Part shown: one piece after another, positions 62,750-64,000 of the stretch
Layout of the letters: the number at the start of each line of letters is the position of its first letter
Position numbering within the stretch: position 1 is the first letter of the stretch
From: Candidatus Melainabacteria bacterium
GTDB taxonomy: Bacteria; Cyanobacteriota; Vampirovibrionia; Obscuribacterales; Obscuribacteraceae
Direction of reading: 5' to 3'
Length of the DNA stretch: 64,000 nt
Assembly (NCBI GenBank): GCA_003963305.1
Contig: RXJR01000028.1
Location: 186,001-250,000, forward strand
Notes under the pieces: model-generated
Told to the model about the DNA's origin: nothing
Databases searched by the model: none
Seen by the model: the letters and a program-made list of their open reading frames with translations, nothing else
Translations under genes and position numbers: made by a program

Positions 62750-63259
62750 ATGACTAAACTAATTATTGCGGCGTCACTAGCATTACTTTTTGACTCTGCA
62801 TTTGGATTTTGCAGTTTTGCGGCGGCGCCCAATATGCCGCTAACAAGCAATGAAGTAAAAAACGCAAAAGGATGTTTGCCGAGTCTTGCCGATCCACCTG
62901 ATGATATGGTGCAATTTAAAAACGGGAAGTTTAGCTCGAAAGATTATCCATTTGCCGAAATTCGTGCAACCGCATTTGGTGTACTAAACGGATCACAAGT
63001 AGCCGTCGCCGAAGTTTGCTGGAATACGGGCGGCAGCGGTAACTGGGAAGTCGTCGAACTATTCAGAAGAAAAAACGGGCACGTAGTCGGTGACAAAGTT
63101 TACTGGCCTGAGAATTTGCCCGATGGCGGCACAATGGTTGGTCGAATAGAGATAAAGAACAACAAAATATATCTCTATGGAGAAGCACCGATGGAAAACC
63201 GCAAAATCAAGAAACCCAAAATCATCAATGTTTCTGCATTCACGGATTTTCGGAAGTAG
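62750..63259 (+). CDS. secreted hypothetical protein, 169 residues
   Basis: A signal peptide (LIIAASLALLFDSAFGFCSFAAA) precedes about 145 residues of beta-rich sequence. Typical strands are FAEIRATAFGVLNGSQVAVAEVCW, WEVVELFRR and GRIEIKNNKIYLYGEA, compatible with a small beta sandwich or propeller-like fold. I know no matching family. ATG 62750 has no strong ribosome binding site. The partial gene at 63312 follows in the same direction after 52 bp and may be co-transcribed. Confidence 0.65.
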   Translation: MTKLIIAASLALLFDSAFGFCSFAAAPNMPLTSNEVKNAKGCLPSLADPPDDMVQFKNGKFSSKDYPFAEIRATAFGVLNGSQVAVAEVCWNTGGSGNWEVVELFRRKNGHVVGDKVYWPENLPDGGTMVGRIEIKNNKIYLYGEAPMENRKIKKPKIINVSAFTDFRK

Positions 63260-63311
63260 AATTGCTGCAAGTCACTGTGACTTGTTTTTACGGGCACTGG
63301 AGCAATATTAA

Positions 63312-64000
63312 ATGAAACAGCGCACGGAACCGGACACAAGAATATTTGCCATTCTTGCTCGACAATCGTCGCTCGCAACAATCTTTCGTCGCGGTCCACA
63401 TGACCACGTGCAGCTGATTTTATGGGACAGAAGAAATGACACCTTTCAACCTGGACAATGGTTTAGAGGCAGAATATATGAGCGCCGATGTGATTTGTCG
63501 CCTTCAGGCAAGTACCTTATTTATTTTGCAACTAATTTTAATCCCGAAGCAAATCGCGACAATTACTATGCCTGGACTGCAGTAAGTAAGACACCTTACC
63601 TCAGCGCATTGCTTCTCTGGCCGAAAAAGAGCACCTGGGGCGGTGGCGGGTTATTCCGAGAAGAGAAGGAAATTCTGCTCAATCACAACGAAATCGAAAT
63701 GCAACTCGGCACGCGGTGGCTAAAACCGAAGTCGATTACCGTTCGCCAAATAGCACCCTGGGCAGGCGGAGGGGAAGACAATCCGATTTTAGAAGAACGC
63801 TTGAGTCGTGATGGATGGAAGCTGGTACAACCAAGCAATGATTATGAGACGGTTGAGAATATGCAAATTCCATTCGAGACACCAATCACAATCGCCAAGC
63901 CAATCCCGATTTCCTCAACAGTAAAATACAGCTTAGAATGGATTTGGCTTGGAATGAAGGAACTGAACGGTCCGTGGTGGGTAACTCAGTTCATCGTCCG
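63312..64000 (+). CDS. hypothetical protein, cut by right window edge
   Basis: An open frame from ATG 63312 to the window end, 229 residues visible without a stop. It is Trp-rich (about 13) with a beta-like alternation (HVQLILWDRRNDTFQPGQWF, RCDLSPSGKYLIYFATNF, WKLVQPSNDYETV) that could be propeller blades or repeated sheets. There is no signal peptide at the visible start. I recognise no family. It follows the secreted protein gene by 52 bp, so the two may form an operon. Confidence 0.6.
   Translation, partial: MKQRTEPDTRIFAILARQSSLATIFRRGPHDHVQLILWDRRNDTFQPGQWFRGRIYERRCDLSPSGKYLIYFATNFNPEANRDNYYAWTAVSKTPYLSALLLWPKKSTWGGGGLFREEKEILLNHNEIEMQLGTRWLKPKSITVRQIAPWAGGGEDNPILEERLSRDGWKLVQPSNDYETVENMQIPFETPITIAKPIPISSTVKYSLEWIWLGMKELNGPWWVTQFIV

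Noticed and set aside
1-64000. CRISPR arrays, insertion sequences, prophage and attachment sites
   Set aside because: I looked for spaced identical repeats, transposase or integrase motifs and phage structural genes and found none in the reading of the frames.

Overview
The window looks like chromosomal DNA from a non-photosynthetic, aerobic, diderm relative of the Cyanobacteria (Melainabacteria/Vampirovibrionia, perhaps the Obscuribacterales). This assignment is an inference from gene content, with no marker gene in the window. The signs are: OmpA-type and TolC-type outer-membrane proteins; a type II NADH dehydrogenase; two SbtA-family bicarbonate transporter homologues; several membrane-anchored Ser/Thr kinases; paired secreted TPR proteins; and many short signal-peptide proteins of unknown function. 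Genes are densely packed on both strands in short operons. I see no rRNA, tRNA, CRISPR array, insertion sequence or prophage, so this reads as ordinary chromosome.

Left part (1-19 kb): a reverse-strand run of two overlapping, paralogous membrane kinases, ndh and a secreted protein cut by the left edge. Then come three separate serine hydrolases of the beta-lactamase/penicillin-binding fold, among hypothetical secreted proteins. One of them (12597-13769) has exactly the active-site spacing of a true class C beta-lactamase and heads an operon with a thioredoxin-like protein and a secreted two-domain protein. A second thioredoxin-fold protein and a GlpT-type organophosphate antiporter follow. 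Middle part (19-32 kb): a stand-alone response regulator with a cysteine-rich tail, class I fumarase, a tandem universal stress protein, two tandem SbtA homologues each carrying a signal peptide and a duplicated extracytoplasmic domain, a 749-residue protein of unknown function, an HtrA-like protease without a signal peptide, and a POT peptide transporter.

32-46 kb: a 60-residue leader ORF coupled to a GT20 (trehalose-/glucosylglycerol-phosphate synthase type) enzyme, an OmpR-type response regulator with its histidine kinase, an APC permease and a CPA1 Na+/H+ antiporter. A four-gene operon follows (zinc-ribbon protein, isochorismatase-type hydrolase, secreted membrane-anchored protein, carboxyl methyltransferase) with a long perfect hairpin inside it, and then a small heat-shock protein and a zinc alcohol dehydrogenase. 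These point to osmotic, pH and stress adaptation.

46-64 kb: an OmpA-family protein, a zinc-ribbon Ser/Thr kinase, a HigBA-type toxin-antitoxin pair with a readable autoregulated promoter, and a complete tripartite RND efflux operon (TolC-like, RND pump, adaptor). Two paralogous secreted TPR proteins lie on either side of the toxin-antitoxin and efflux block. The right edge cuts an unrecognised gene. The least familiar elements are the SbtA fusions, the kinase pair with complementary loss of conserved residues, the hairpin at 41881-41935 and the possibly leaderless toxin gene.
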